Assembly (NCBI RefSeq): GCF_003951285.1
Contig: NZ_RXFQ01000008.1
Coordinates: forward strand, 1 to 64,000
Source: Variovorax beijingensis
Lineage (GTDB): Bacteria > Pseudomonadota > Gammaproteobacteria > Burkholderiales > Burkholderiaceae_C
DNA length: 64,000 nt
Reading direction: 5' to 3'
Of the stretch, positions 17,034-25,704 are shown one piece after another. The translations under genes and the position numbers were made by a program. The notes beneath the pieces were generated by a model. It was not told the DNA's origin, made no database searches, and saw only the letters and a program-made list of their open reading frames with translations. Within the stretch, counting starts at the first letter, position 1. Each line of letters starts with the position of its first letter.

Positions 17034-17855
17034 TCAGCCTTGCAGGCCCTTCCAGAGCATGTAGGCCGCAAGCAGGTACAGGATGCTGGCGAACACGCGC
17101 TTGAGCTTCTTCACCGGCAGGTTGTGCGCTGCCTTCGCACCCAGCGGCGCGGTGAGCACGCTGCACACCGCGATGACCGCGAGCGCGGGCAGCCAGATGT
17201 AGCCGAACGCGCCGGCCGGAAGGCCCTGCACCGACTGTCCGCTCACCACGTAGCCCAGCACGTTGGCCACCGCAATCGGAAAGCCGAGCGCGGCGCTGGT
17301 GGCTACGGCGTTGTGGATGGAGATGTTGCACCAGGTCATGAACGGCACGCTGACAAAGCCGCCGCCCGCGCCGACCAGGCCCGAGATGAAGCCGATGGCG
17401 CCGCCCGCCGACAGCTGCCCCGCGGTGCCCGGCATCTGGCGCGTGGGCTTGGGCTTGCGGTCGAGGAACATCTGCGTGGCGGAGAAGCCCACGAACAGCG
17501 CAAAGACGATGGCGAGCACCGTGCCCTTGAGCAGCGCGAACACGCCCAGGCTGCCCAGCAGGCTGCCGATGACGATGCCGGGCGCAAGGCGCCGCACGAT
17601 GTCCCAGCGCACCGCACCGCGCTTGTGATGCGCGCGCACGCTGGACACCGAGGTGAAGATGATCGTGGCCATCGAGGTGGCGATCGCCATCTTCACGGCA
17701 AGATCGGAAGCCACCCCGCGGTGCCCCATGATGATCGTGATGAACGGCACCATGAGCATCCCGCCGCCAATGCCCAGCAGGCCTGCCAGGAAACCGGTGC
17801 CCAGGCCAAGCGCGGCCAGTTCGGCGATCAGGAGGGGGTCGAGCAGGGAAGTCAC
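17034..17855 (-). CDS. TauE/SafE-family membrane transporter
   Basis: A 273-residue inner-membrane protein with about eight helices and the family's repeated glycine-rich motifs (GFLAGLLGIGGGMLMVPF in the first half and GFISGLVGAGGGFVSVPF in the second). Members export sulfite, sulfoacetate or other organosulfur anions, but substrates vary. I start at GTG 17855, which has AAGG about 9 bases upstream; an earlier ATG at 17933 would overlap the terminator and 3' end of the 6S RNA gene immediately upstream. Confidence 0.85.
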   Translation of the reverse strand: MTSLLDPLLIAELAALGLGTGFLAGLLGIGGGMLMVPFITIIMGHRGVASDLAVKMAIATSMATIIFTSVSSVRAHHKRGAVRWDIVRRLAPGIVIGSLLGSLGVFALLKGTVLAIVFALFVGFSATQMFLDRKPKPTRQMPGTAGQLSAGGAIGFISGLVGAGGGFVSVPFMTWCNISIHNAVATSAALGFPIAVANVLGYVVSGQSVQGLPAGAFGYIWLPALAVIAVCSVLTAPLGAKAAHNLPVKKLKRVFASILYLLAAYMLWKGLQG

Positions 17856-17869
17856 GCAGCGGAGCCTTG

Positions 17870-17909
17870 AAAAAAAGCAACGGCCCCGTGCAGCGCATGC
17901 AGGGGCCGT
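17870..17909 (-). terminator. Intrinsic terminator downstream of 6S RNA
   Basis: Reading the minus strand, ACGGCCCC and GGGGCCGT form a perfect 8-bp stem (17902-17909 with 17880-17887) and the inner TGCA pair adds more. After GC the strand has a run of seven T (about 17870-17877). It ends about 14 bases after the 6S RNA and before the TauE gene. Confidence 0.75.
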
Positions 17910-17923
17910 ATGAACGGAAAAAG

Positions 17924-18100
17924 GTGTCTGCAAGTGGGCGCCGAACCCGCATCCTGAACCAGGGTTCAGGTGGGCGAGGGCAGCAAGACTTCGGGTTCAT
18001 CTGACGCGAGATGATCACACCCGTCAAGCGATGTACCAAGCCCGGCTCCGGAGAGCATTGGAACAAGGAAATATTAAGCCCGACGCGCACCGCAGACAGT
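17924..18100 (-). ncRNA. ssrS: 6S RNA
   Basis: 6S RNA mimics an open promoter and sequesters housekeeping RNA polymerase. On the minus strand the 3' part has CACCTGAACCCTGGTTCAGG, the conserved hairpin seen in E. coli 6S. The ends pair through GTCTGC (18092-18097) and GCAGAC (17926-17931), and the long central stem with a large bubble is plausible. Length near 177 nt is right. A -10 box TAAAAT (18105-18110) lies 5-7 bases before the 5' end. It directly follows zapA, the conserved neighbour of ssrS in proteobacteria. Ends are approximate. Confidence 0.85.
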
Positions 18101-18104
18101 TCGG

Positions 18105-18110
18105 ATTTTA
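18105..18110 (-). promoter_or_regulatory. -10 box of 6S RNA
   Basis: TAAAAT on the minus strand, 5-7 bases before the predicted 6S 5' end and 28 bases after the zapA stop. The -35 region is weak (AAGCAC), so read-through from zapA may also contribute. Confidence 0.5.
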
Positions 18111-18137
18111 CGCCCCCCACGGGCCGGGTGCTTCCGC

Positions 18138-18470
18138 TCAGAGTAAATGGTCATCGCCCGCAAGGGCTTGATCGAGTTTCTGAATGAGTTGGGCGGCCTT
18201 GGCATCGGCGTCGCCGCCGCCTGCCGAGGAGGCCGCGGCCACGGGAGCCGGCGCGGCCGCAGCGGCCGCTTGCTGGGCCGCCAGGTCGAAAGCCAGGTTC
18301 AGCGAAGCGAGCACCGCGATGCGGTCGCGCGCCTTCACCTTGCCCGCATCGCGGATCTTGCACATGGCCGCGTCCACGCGTTCGACGGCTTCGCGCAGCT
18401 GCGCCTCGCCGCCTTCGGGGCAGCCGAGCAGATAGCTCTGGCCCATGATCTGAACTTCAATCTGCTTCAT
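18138..18470 (-). CDS. zapA: Cell division protein ZapA
   Basis: ZapA binds FtsZ and bundles protofilaments at the Z-ring. The 110-residue protein has the typical N-terminus (QIEVQIMGQSYLLGCPEGGE), then VERVDAAMCKIRD and a helical dimer region to about 80, with an Ala-rich linker and a short acidic/helical end. Its start overlaps the stop of the upstream coiled-coil gene by 4 bases, so the two are translationally coupled. 6S RNA follows. Confidence 0.93.
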   Translation of the reverse strand: MKQIEVQIMGQSYLLGCPEGGEAQLREAVERVDAAMCKIRDAGKVKARDRIAVLASLNLAFDLAAQQAAAAAAPAPVAAASSAGGGDADAKAAQLIQKLDQALAGDDHLL

Positions 18471-18691
18471 GCGGGGGAATCTTGGGAAGGTGGTTCGGCC
18501 GGCAGCCGCTCGAGCAGCGCATCGAGGCGCGTGCGGGCCGCGGCCAGCCGCGACTTCAGCGCGTCGCGCTCGCGAGTGAGCGCTTCGACCTGCTCCTGCA
18601 GCAGCGCATTGGTGCGCTGCACCTCTTCATGACGCACGAGCAGGCGTTCCACACGCTCGGCGATCTGGTCGATGGGGCTGGAGGCGGGCAT
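18467..18691 (-). CDS. Short coiled-coil protein upstream of zapA (ZapB/TIGR02449-like)
   Basis: A 74-residue protein that is almost entirely one heptad-rich helix (about residues 6-63; RTNALLQEQVEALTRERDAL). It resembles the short coiled-coil proteins that precede zapA in many beta- and gammaproteobacteria and are likened to ZapB. The ATGA overlap with zapA suggests a joint role in cell division. Direct ZapB identity is not proven. Confidence 0.75.
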   Translation of the reverse strand: MPASSPIDQIAERVERLLVRHEEVQRTNALLQEQVEALTRERDALKSRLAAARTRLDALLERLPAEPPSQDSPA

Positions 18692-18763
18692 GGTTGGCGA
18701 TTGTAGTTTCCCCGGCGGACGGCAGGCGGCGCAACTTTTGGCTTACTGCGTTGGCGCAGGCCC

Positions 18764-18769
18764 TAAAAT
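18764..18769 (+). promoter_or_regulatory. -10 box of the btuB operon
   Basis: TAAAAT placed so that transcription would begin at about 18776, exactly where the cobalamin riboswitch fold starts. No clear -35 element is seen at 17 bases spacing. Confidence 0.5.
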
Positions 18770-18774
18770 CCTGC

Positions 18775-18997
18775 GCGTTGGTGCCTGCGGCGTGGTTCAC
18801 ATGCCGCGGTTCAACGGGAAGCAGGAGTGAACGCCCCCCGGAAACGGAACAGGGCCGAAGCCGCCTGCGCTGCCCCCGCAACGGTCAAGCAGTCGACGCC
18901 GCAAGCGTCAACCTCATCCATCAAGCCACTGGGTGCCCTGAAACAGGCACCTGGGAAGGCGGTGGGGTCGCACTGCCAGCCCGGATACCGGCCAACG
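18775..18997 (+). ncRNA. Cobalamin (AdoCbl-type) riboswitch
   Basis: Conserved blocks occur in the right order: GGTGCC with a GC-rich hairpin, ACGGGAAGCAGGAGTGA (18815-18831), GCTGCCCCCGCAACGGTCA (18869 on), GCCACTGGG with an internal GGTGCC hairpin, CTGGGAAGGCGGTGGGG, and the B12 box GCCAGCCCGGATACCGGCC at 18976 on. It lies in the 418-base gap between the zapA operon and btuB and should turn off btuB and the downstream genes when cobalamin is plentiful. About 110 bases between the B12 box and the btuB ATG form the expression platform. Confidence 0.93.
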
Positions 18998-19109
18998 AGG
19001 CGGCTGCCGCATGCGCGATCGATTTTCGATTCGGCGCGCAAGGCAGCCATTGCGCCCAAGCGCCGGCGGGGAAGCCGGCGACGGGCATAGACGTTCGTTC
19101 GCTCCAATC

Positions 19110-21053
19110 ATGACTTCCTGTGGTTTCCTTTCCCTCGGCCGTTCGCCTGCGCGCCGCCGCCGCCTTGCCTGCCTGCCGCTCGCGCTGGCCTCCGCCTTCG
19201 GCGGCATGGCGCTGCTTCAACTGCCGGCCGTCGCGCATGCCCAGCAGGATGCGCCGGCGCTCGGCGAAACCGTCGTCACGGCCAACCGCACGCCGCAGCC
19301 ACTGTCGGACCTGGTGGGCGACGTGTCCGTGGTCGACCGCCAGACCATCGAGCGCAGCGGCGCTGTCGGCGTGGCCGACGTGCTGGCGCGCCTGCCGGGC
19401 ATCGAGATCACGCGCAATGGCAGCGTGGGCAACACCACCAGCCTGTTCATCCGCGGCGCCGAGACGCGCTTCACGGCCGTGTACATCGACGGCGTGCGCG
19501 TCGATTCGCAATCGACCGGCGGTGCCGGCTGGGAAAGCATTCCCCTTTCGCAGATCGACCGCATCGAAGTGCTGCGCGGCCCGGCCGCCGCGGTATACGG
19601 CTCCGATGCCGTGGGCGGCGTGATCCAGCTCTTCACGAAGCGCGGCGAGGAGGGCGTGGCGCCCTACGCGGGCATCGGCTTCGGCAGCCACGGCCTGCGC
19701 AAGGCGGAGGCGGGCGTGAGCGGGAAGTCGGGTGCCTTCGACTACTCGCTGGGCGTGGCGCACGAGGAAAGCCGGGGCTTCAACGTGCTGCCGATGGACA
19801 AGCGCACGCCCTCGAAGGACGGCTTCACCAGTCCCGACCGCGACGGCTACCGCAGCAATGCCGGCAACCTGCGCCTGGGCTACCAGCTCACCCCGAACCA
19901 GCGGCTGGAAGCCACGCTGCTGTACAGCGACATGGAAGCCGGCTATGACCCGCCGGTGAGCTTCAGGACCCGGCCGCCGATCCAGTTCAAGAACGACATC
20001 TCGAACAACACGCTGCGCACGGCCGGGCTCTCGTGGTCGGCCAAGTGGAACGACATCTACAGCACGCGCGTGCAGGTCACCGATTCGCAGTCGGTCTACA
20101 AGACCCAGCCTTCGTTCTACCGCACCGAAACGAATCTGCGCGGCTACCTGTTCCAGAACGAGTTCCGCTTCGGCCCGCACCTGGTGACGGCCACGCTCGA
20201 GCGCCGCGAAGACGCGCTCGAGAATGCGCCCACCACCAGCAGCGGCCTGTTCTCGAGCAAGCGCTCGCAGGACGCGGTCTCGCTCGGCTACGGCTTCGTG
20301 CAGGGCGCGCATTCGCTCCAGCTGCATGTGCGCCACGACAACGACAGCGAATTCGGCGGCAAGACCACCGGCAGCGCCGCCTACGGCTACGCGATCACGC
20401 CCAGGCTGCGGGCCACCGTCTCGGCCGGGACCGCCTTCCGTGCGCCCACGCTGTACCAGCGCTTCAGCGAATACGGCGTGGCCAGCCTCAAGCCCGAGTC
20501 GAGCCGCAACGTCGAGCTTGGCCTGCAGTACGTCGATGGCGGCACGCATGCGGGCATCGTGGTCTACCAGAACCGGGTCGAGAACCTGATCGTGTTCGAC
20601 GGTTCGGCCACCAACTGCCGCTCCGACTTCGGCTGCTATGCCAGCACCGCCCGCGCCCGCTACCAGGGCGTGACACTGTCGGGCGGCCACCGCATCGGTG
20701 ACGTGACCTTGCGCGCATCGCTCGACTTCCAGGACCCGCGCGACCTGGACACCGACCACCTGCTGGCACGCCGCGCGCGCCGCCACGGCACGCTCGGCGC
20801 CGACTGGCGCATTGCAGGCTGGACGCTGGGCGCCGAGCTGCAATCGTCGAGCAAGCGTTTCGACGACGCGGCCAACACGCGAACGCTCAGTGGCTATACC
20901 GTGCTGAACCTGGTGGCCAGCACGCAGATCACGCGGGACATCGGCCTGGTGGCCCGCGTCGACAATGTGGGCGACAAGGACTACACGCTTGCACGCGGCT
21001 ACGCCACCGGCGGCCGCAACGCTTACATCGGCCTGAAGTGGACACCGCAATAA
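19110..21053 (+). CDS. btuB: TonB-dependent cobalamin outer-membrane receptor
   Basis: BtuB imports cobalamins and cobinamides across the outer membrane using TonB energy. The 647-residue precursor has a long signal peptide ending near AHA (about 44), a TonB box ETVVTA at 53-58, a plug domain (about 65-175; VLARLPGIEITRNGSVG, RIEVLRGPAAAVYGSDAVGG) and a barrel whose last strand ends in NAYIGLKWTPQ, with a near-terminal aromatic pattern. The upstream cobalamin riboswitch confirms the substrate class. ATG 19110 gives a sensible signal peptide; the frame is open further upstream. Confidence 0.95.
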   Translation: MTSCGFLSLGRSPARRRRLACLPLALASAFGGMALLQLPAVAHAQQDAPALGETVVTANRTPQPLSDLVGDVSVVDRQTIERSGAVGVADVLARLPGIEITRNGSVGNTTSLFIRGAETRFTAVYIDGVRVDSQSTGGAGWESIPLSQIDRIEVLRGPAAAVYGSDAVGGVIQLFTKRGEEGVAPYAGIGFGSHGLRKAEAGVSGKSGAFDYSLGVAHEESRGFNVLPMDKRTPSKDGFTSPDRDGYRSNAGNLRLGYQLTPNQRLEATLLYSDMEAGYDPPVSFRTRPPIQFKNDISNNTLRTAGLSWSAKWNDIYSTRVQVTDSQSVYKTQPSFYRTETNLRGYLFQNEFRFGPHLVTATLERREDALENAPTTSSGLFSSKRSQDAVSLGYGFVQGAHSLQLHVRHDNDSEFGGKTTGSAAYGYAITPRLRATVSAGTAFRAPTLYQRFSEYGVASLKPESSRNVELGLQYVDGGTHAGIVVYQNRVENLIVFDGSATNCRSDFGCYASTARARYQGVTLSGGHRIGDVTLRASLDFQDPRDLDTDHLLARRARRHGTLGADWRIAGWTLGAELQSSSKRFDDAANTRTLSGYTVLNLVASTQITRDIGLVARVDNVGDKDYTLARGYATGGRNAYIGLKWTPQ

Positions 21054-22447
21054 GCCAGTCCCGCGCCAACGGCGAACCGGTCGCTGCACGCTCCTGCGCC
21101 GCCGTGCTGGTGGCGGCGCCGGCCTCGGGGCAGGGCAAGACCACGGTCGCGGCTGCGCTGGCGCGGCTGCACGCACGGCAGGGGCGGCGCGTGCGGGTCT
21201 TCAAGTGCGGGCCCGACTTTCTCGACCCGTACTGGCTGGCGCTTGCCAGCGGCTCGCCGGTGCACTCGCTCGATCTCTGGATGACCGGCGAGGCCGACTG
21301 CCGGCGGCGGCTGCATGCGGCCGCGGCCGAGGTCGACCTGCTGATCGTCGAAGGCGTCATGGGCCTGTTCGACGGCAGCCCCAGCGCGGCGGACCTGGCC
21401 GAGCGCTTCGGCCTTCCGGTGCTGGCCGTGATCGATGCGCAGGCCATGGCCGGCACCTTCGGCGCGCTGGCCTATGGCCTGCAGAATTTCCGCCCCGCGC
21501 TGCCCTGGGCCGGCGTGCTGGCCAACCGCGTGGCCGGCGAGCGGCATGCCGGGATGCTGAAAGAGGCCTTGCGCGAACCGGCGCAATGGCTCGGCGGCCT
21601 GCCGCGCGGCCCCGGTTTCGAATTGCCTGAGCGGCACCTGGGGCTGGTCGCCGCGCATGAACTTGGCGATGCGACAGCGCGGCTCGACGCGGCTGCCGAC
21701 GCGATGGCCGCCACGCCCATCGGCCAGCGGCCGCTTTCCGAATGGCCGCAGCTGCGTTTCGAGGCCGCTCCGGCCGAGCCGCCGGCGCGCATCGATCCGC
21801 TGCTGCAGGGGCGCACCATCGCGGTTGCGCGCGACGCGGCCTTTGCCTTCATCTATCCGGCCAATCTCGACGTGCTTGCGGCGCTCGGCGCGCGGGTCGT
21901 GTTCTTCTCTCCGCTCGCCGGCGACGCACTGCCCGCATGCGATGCGATCTGGCTGCCCGGCGGCTACCCCGAGCTGCATGCGAAGGCGCTGTCCGCCTGC
22001 GGTCCGCTGCGCATCGCGCTGGTTGCGCATGTCGCCGCGGGCAAGCCGGTATGGGCCGAATGCGGCGGCATGATGTCGCTGTTCGAGCAGCTGGAAACGG
22101 CCGATGGCGCGTCGCACGCGCTCTGGGGATTGCTGCCGGGCCGGGTCGCGATGCACAAGCGGCTCGCCGGCCTTGGTCCGCAGCAGCTCAAGCTGGGTGC
22201 CCACACCCTGCGCGGCCACACCTTTCACTACTCGAGCTGCGAAACGCCGCTGGTGCCGGCGGCCTTCACCGGCAGGCCCGGCGCGGACGACCGCGCGGGA
22301 GAGGCCTTCTATGTGCACGGCCCGGTGCGGGCGAGCTATTTTCATGCGTGGTTCGCGTCCAGCCCCGAAGCCACGGCCAGGCTGTTCGGCGCGATGCCGA
22401 TCGAGCTCGAACGCGAAACCCCGGAGGCCGATGCGCATGCCCGTTGA
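21038..22447 (+). CDS. cobB: Cobyrinate a,c-diamide synthase
   Basis: CobB/CbiA amidates side chains a and c of (hydrogeno)byrinate using glutamine and ATP. The 469-residue protein has the dethiobiotin-synthetase-like ATP domain with P-loop APASGQGKTT near residue 30 and a C-terminal class I glutaminase domain whose nucleophile is the cysteine of WAECGGMMSL. The start is GTG at 21038, overlapping the btuB end by 16 bases. Its presence suggests work on incompletely amidated corrinoids, though ring-building genes are not in the window. Confidence 0.93.
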   Translation: MDTAISQSRANGEPVAARSCAAVLVAAPASGQGKTTVAAALARLHARQGRRVRVFKCGPDFLDPYWLALASGSPVHSLDLWMTGEADCRRRLHAAAAEVDLLIVEGVMGLFDGSPSAADLAERFGLPVLAVIDAQAMAGTFGALAYGLQNFRPALPWAGVLANRVAGERHAGMLKEALREPAQWLGGLPRGPGFELPERHLGLVAAHELGDATARLDAAADAMAATPIGQRPLSEWPQLRFEAAPAEPPARIDPLLQGRTIAVARDAAFAFIYPANLDVLAALGARVVFFSPLAGDALPACDAIWLPGGYPELHAKALSACGPLRIALVAHVAAGKPVWAECGGMMSLFEQLETADGASHALWGLLPGRVAMHKRLAGLGPQQLKLGAHTLRGHTFHYSSCETPLVPAAFTGRPGADDRAGEAFYVHGPVRASYFHAWFASSPEATARLFGAMPIELERETPEADAHAR

Positions 22448-23012
22448 ACACGAATTCATCCTCGGCGGCCAGAAAAGCGGCAAGTCGCGCCGCGCCGAGC
22501 AGCGCGCCGCCGACTGGCTGGCCGAGGCGCCCGCCGTGCGGCGCGCCGTGCTGATTGCCACCGCCCAGGCGCATGACGACGAGATGCAGGAGCGCATCGT
22601 GCGCCACCAGGCCGACCGCGCCCGCCGCGTGCCTGCCATGCGAACCGTGGAAGAACCGGTCGAGCTGGCGCGCGCCATCGTCACGCAGAGTTCGCCCGAC
22701 ACGCTGGTGGTGGTCGACTGCCTCACGCTCTGGCTCACCAACCTGCTGATGCCGCTGCGCTCCGAGACCGCGCAGCCGGTCACGCGCACGCCGGCTGCGC
22801 ATGCCGCGATGCTGCTCATGGCGCTGCGCGAGGCGCGCGGGCCGGTGGTGCTGGTCGGAAACGAGATCGGCCTGGGCGTGATTCCGCTCGGCCGCGAAAC
22901 GCGCGCCTTCGTCGATGCGCTGGGCCGCATGAACCAGGACGTGGCGGCCGCCTGCGACCGCGTCACGCTGATGGCGGCCGGCTTGCCGCTGACCCTGAAA
23001 GCGCCTACATGA
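22437..23012 (+). CDS. cobU: Adenosylcobinamide kinase/guanylyltransferase
   Basis: CobU (CobP) phosphorylates adenosylcobinamide and then adds GMP, preparing it for lower-ligand attachment. The 191-residue protein has P-loop GGQKSGKS at 10-17 and the RHQADR segment around the histidine that is guanylylated in the family. VVDCLTLWLTNLL and GNEIGLGVIPLGRETRAF are further signatures. I choose ATG 22437, 9 bases after GGAGG; ATG 22431 is only 3 bases away from it. It overlaps cobB by 11 bases and btuF by 4. Confidence 0.94.
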   Translation: MPVEHEFILGGQKSGKSRRAEQRAADWLAEAPAVRRAVLIATAQAHDDEMQERIVRHQADRARRVPAMRTVEEPVELARAIVTQSSPDTLVVVDCLTLWLTNLLMPLRSETAQPVTRTPAAHAAMLLMALREARGPVVLVGNEIGLGVIPLGRETRAFVDALGRMNQDVAAACDRVTLMAAGLPLTLKAPT

Positions 23013-23878
23013 CAGCCCGCTGGATTCGATGCTTTTCCGCGGCCCTTGGCCTGGGCCTCTTCGCGTTGGCCGCGCATGCCCTCGACGTGGTCGACGAGCG
23101 CGGCGTGGCGGTGAGCCTGCCGCAGCCGCCGCAGCGCATCGTCACGTTGCTGCCTTCGCTGACCGAAGGCGTCTGCGCGCTCGGTGCGTGTTCGCGGCTG
23201 GTGGGCGTCGACAACTATTCCAACTCGCCGAGCGCGGTGCGCGCCTTGCCGCAGCTGGGCGGGGGGCTCGAGCCGAACGTCGAAGCCATCGTGGCGCTGC
23301 GGCCCGATGCGGTGCTGCTCGCCAAGTCCTCGCGCGTGACGCAGCGGCTCGAGGCGCTGGGCCTCAAGGTGCTGGTGCTCGAACCCAAGAGCCATGCCGA
23401 CGTGCGGCGCGTGCTCGACAAGCTCGACCAGGTGCTCGGCACCCGCGAGGCGCCGAACATCTGGCGCACGATCGATGCCGGCGTGTCGGCCGCGGCGCAA
23501 TCGCTGCCGGCCGGCGCCAGGGGCCAGCGCGTCTACTTCGAGGTCAACAGCGCGCCCTATGCGGCCGGCGAGTCGTCGTTCATCGGCGAGACGCTCACGC
23601 GCCTGGGCATGAAGAACATCGTGCCGGCTTCGCTCGGGCCCTTTCCCAAGCTCAACCCCGAATACGTGGTGCGCGCCAATCCCGATCTCATCATGGTCAG
23701 CGTGCGCAGCGCGGCGGGCATGGAGCAGCGCCCGGGCTGGAGCGGCATCCGCGCGGTGCGCGAAGGGCGCATCTGCCGCTTCGACGCCGCGCAGTCGGAC
23801 GTGCTCGTGCGTCCCGGCCCGCGCATGGACGAGGCCGCACGGCTGATGGCGCGCTGCATCGCGGAGAAGGCCGGCTGA
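23009..23878 (+). CDS. btuF: Periplasmic cobalamin-binding protein
   Basis: BtuF delivers cobalamin to the BtuCD importer. The 289-residue precursor has a signal peptide (residues 1-24, ending AAHA) and the helical-backbone-type binding fold with RIVTLLPSLTEGVCALG and LGGGLEPNVEAIVALRPDAVL typical of the family. Genes for BtuC and BtuD follow directly. The ATG overlaps the cobU stop by 4 bases. Confidence 0.93.
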   Translation: MTARWIRCFSAALGLGLFALAAHALDVVDERGVAVSLPQPPQRIVTLLPSLTEGVCALGACSRLVGVDNYSNSPSAVRALPQLGGGLEPNVEAIVALRPDAVLLAKSSRVTQRLEALGLKVLVLEPKSHADVRRVLDKLDQVLGTREAPNIWRTIDAGVSAAAQSLPAGARGQRVYFEVNSAPYAAGESSFIGETLTRLGMKNIVPASLGPFPKLNPEYVVRANPDLIMVSVRSAAGMEQRPGWSGIRAVREGRICRFDAAQSDVLVRPGPRMDEAARLMARCIAEKAG

Positions 23879-23892
23879 GCCGCGGCGACCTC

Positions 23893-24903
23893 ATGCATAC
23901 ACGCCATCAGCGCCGCGTCTGGCTCTTCGGCATCGCCTTGCTGGTGCTGGGCGGCACACTGGCGGTACTCGGCCTGGGCATCGGCAGCACCGGCTTCGAA
24001 AGCCTGCTGGCGGCGTGGAGCGATCCGGTGGCGCTGCGCATCGTCTGGGACATCCGGCTGCCGCGCACGCTGGGCGCCTGGCTCGCGGGCGCGCTGCTCG
24101 GGCTGGCGGGCTCGGTGGCGCAGGGGCTGTTCCGCAATCCGCTGGCCGACCCTTATCTGCTGGGCAGCGCCTCGGGGGCCTCGCTCGGCGTGGCGGTGGC
24201 GCTGCTGCTGTTCGGCGGCTCGGCCGCCAGCATGCAATGGGCGATGCGCCTGGGGCTCACGGGCGCGGCCTTCGTGGGCGCGGTGCTCGCGGTGATGCTC
24301 ACGCTGGTGCTCGCGCGCGGCGTGCAGCAGACACTGCGGCTGCTGCTCGCGGGCGTGATCGTCGGCGTGGTGCTCGGTGCCGCCAAGGACCTGATCACCA
24401 TCGCCTCGGCCGACATCCTGCAGGCCATCCAGGGCTTCATCCTGGGCAGCACCGGCCTGGTCGGCTGGAGCGCATGCGCGGTGATGGCGGCGGTCGGTGC
24501 AGTGTGCCTGCTGCTGGGCTGGGCGCTCGCGCCGGTGCTCGACGGCCTGGCGCTCGGCGAAGCGACGGCCCGCAGCCTGGGCCTGCCGCTGGGCGCCATG
24601 CGCGCCACGCTGGTGGTGGTGCTCGCACTGGCCACCGGCGCGGCCGTGGCGCAGACCGGCCTGATCGCCTTCGTGGGCCTGGCCGCGCCGCACCTGGTGC
24701 GCTCCGTGGTCAAGACCACGCACGCCGGGCTGATCGTGCTGTCGGCTGCAATGGGCGGCCTGCTGCTGATGGCCGCCGACCTGCTGGCGCGCTGGCTCAT
24801 CGCGCCGCAGGAACTGCCCGTGGGCGTGCTCACGGCCGTGCTCGGCGGCAGCTACCTGCTGTGGCTGATGCACAGGCGCAGCGCGCGGGGCGGAGTGGCA
24901 TGA
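23893..24903 (+). CDS. btuC: Cobalamin ABC transporter permease
   Basis: A 336-residue inner-membrane permease of the FecCD/BtuC family with about ten helices. Family motifs include IRLPRTLGAWLAGALLGLAG, FRNPLADPYLLGSASGA and GLIAFVGLAAPHLVR, the last around the cytoplasmic coupling loop that meets BtuD. It begins 14 bases after btuF and overlaps btuD by 4 bases, so BtuFCD are made together. The frame is open far upstream, but MHTRHQRRVW gives a normal N-terminus. Confidence 0.94.
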   Translation: MHTRHQRRVWLFGIALLVLGGTLAVLGLGIGSTGFESLLAAWSDPVALRIVWDIRLPRTLGAWLAGALLGLAGSVAQGLFRNPLADPYLLGSASGASLGVAVALLLFGGSAASMQWAMRLGLTGAAFVGAVLAVMLTLVLARGVQQTLRLLLAGVIVGVVLGAAKDLITIASADILQAIQGFILGSTGLVGWSACAVMAAVGAVCLLLGWALAPVLDGLALGEATARSLGLPLGAMRATLVVVLALATGAAVAQTGLIAFVGLAAPHLVRSVVKTTHAGLIVLSAAMGGLLLMAADLLARWLIAPQELPVGVLTAVLGGSYLLWLMHRRSARGGVA

Positions 24904-25679
24904 GCCGGATCGCCGCACTCGAAGCCCGCGGCCTGGGCGCCATGCTCGGCAACACCGAGGTGCTGCACGGCATCGACCTGAAGCTCGGCGCCGCGCGCTG
25001 GACCAGCGTGGTCGGGCCGAACGGGGCGGGCAAGTCGACCCTGCTCAAGGCGCTGGCGGGCCTGCTCGCGCACCGCGGCGAAGTCTTTCTTTTCGGCGAG
25101 CCGTCGGCCAAGGTGCCGGGCCGCATTCGCGCGCAGCGCCTTTCGTGGCTGGGCCAGAGCGGCGCGGCGGGCGAGGGCAGCGCCGACGACCTGATGGTCT
25201 ACGACATCGCCATGCTCGGCCGCCTGCCGCACCAGCGCTGGCTTGCAGCGCCGAGCACTGCCGACCGCGCGGCGGTGGAGCGCGCACTGCGCAGCACCCA
25301 AGCGTGGGAGTGGCGCGAACGGCCGCTCGGCCAGCTCTCGGGCGGCGAGCGCCAGCGCGTGCTGCTGGCGCGCGCGCTCGCGGTCGAGGCCGAGCTGCTG
25401 CTGATGGACGAGCCGCTTGCCAACCTGGACCCGCCGCACCAGGCCGACTGGATGCAGACCACGCGCGCCCTGGTGGCCGAGGGCCGCACCGTGGTCAGCG
25501 TGCTGCACGAACTGCCGATGGCGCTGGCCGCCGACGAGCTGGTGGTGATGAACCACGGCCGCGTGGTGCACCACGGCGGCAGCAGCGACCCTGCCACCCA
25601 TGCCGCACTCGAACAGGTGTTCGACCGCCGCATCCGCGTGCACCGCGTGGCCGACCAGTGGATCGCGCTGCCGAACTGA
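24900..25679 (+). CDS. btuD: Cobalamin ABC transporter ATPase
   Basis: A 259-residue ATP-binding subunit that powers BtuC. Walker A is GPNGAGKST (about residues 38-46), the ABC signature LSGGERQRV (about 146-154), and Walker [13 protein letters not shown] (about 164-175), followed by the switch histidine in VLHELPMAL. It overlaps btuC by 4 bases. Confidence 0.94.
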   Translation: MSRIAALEARGLGAMLGNTEVLHGIDLKLGAARWTSVVGPNGAGKSTLLKALAGLLAHRGEVFLFGEPSAKVPGRIRAQRLSWLGQSGAAGEGSADDLMVYDIAMLGRLPHQRWLAAPSTADRAAVERALRSTQAWEWRERPLGQLSGGERQRVLLARALAVEAELLLMDEPLANLDPPHQADWMQTTRALVAEGRTVVSVLHELPMALAADELVVMNHGRVVHHGGSSDPATHAALEQVFDRRIRVHRVADQWIALPN

Positions 25680-25704
25680 CCCACATCAACACGGAGCCCG
25701 CCTC

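Noticed and set aside
18921..21176. A 751-codon frame opposite btuB
   Set aside because: Crosses the riboswitch region and lacks any domain, while btuB is clear on the plus strand.
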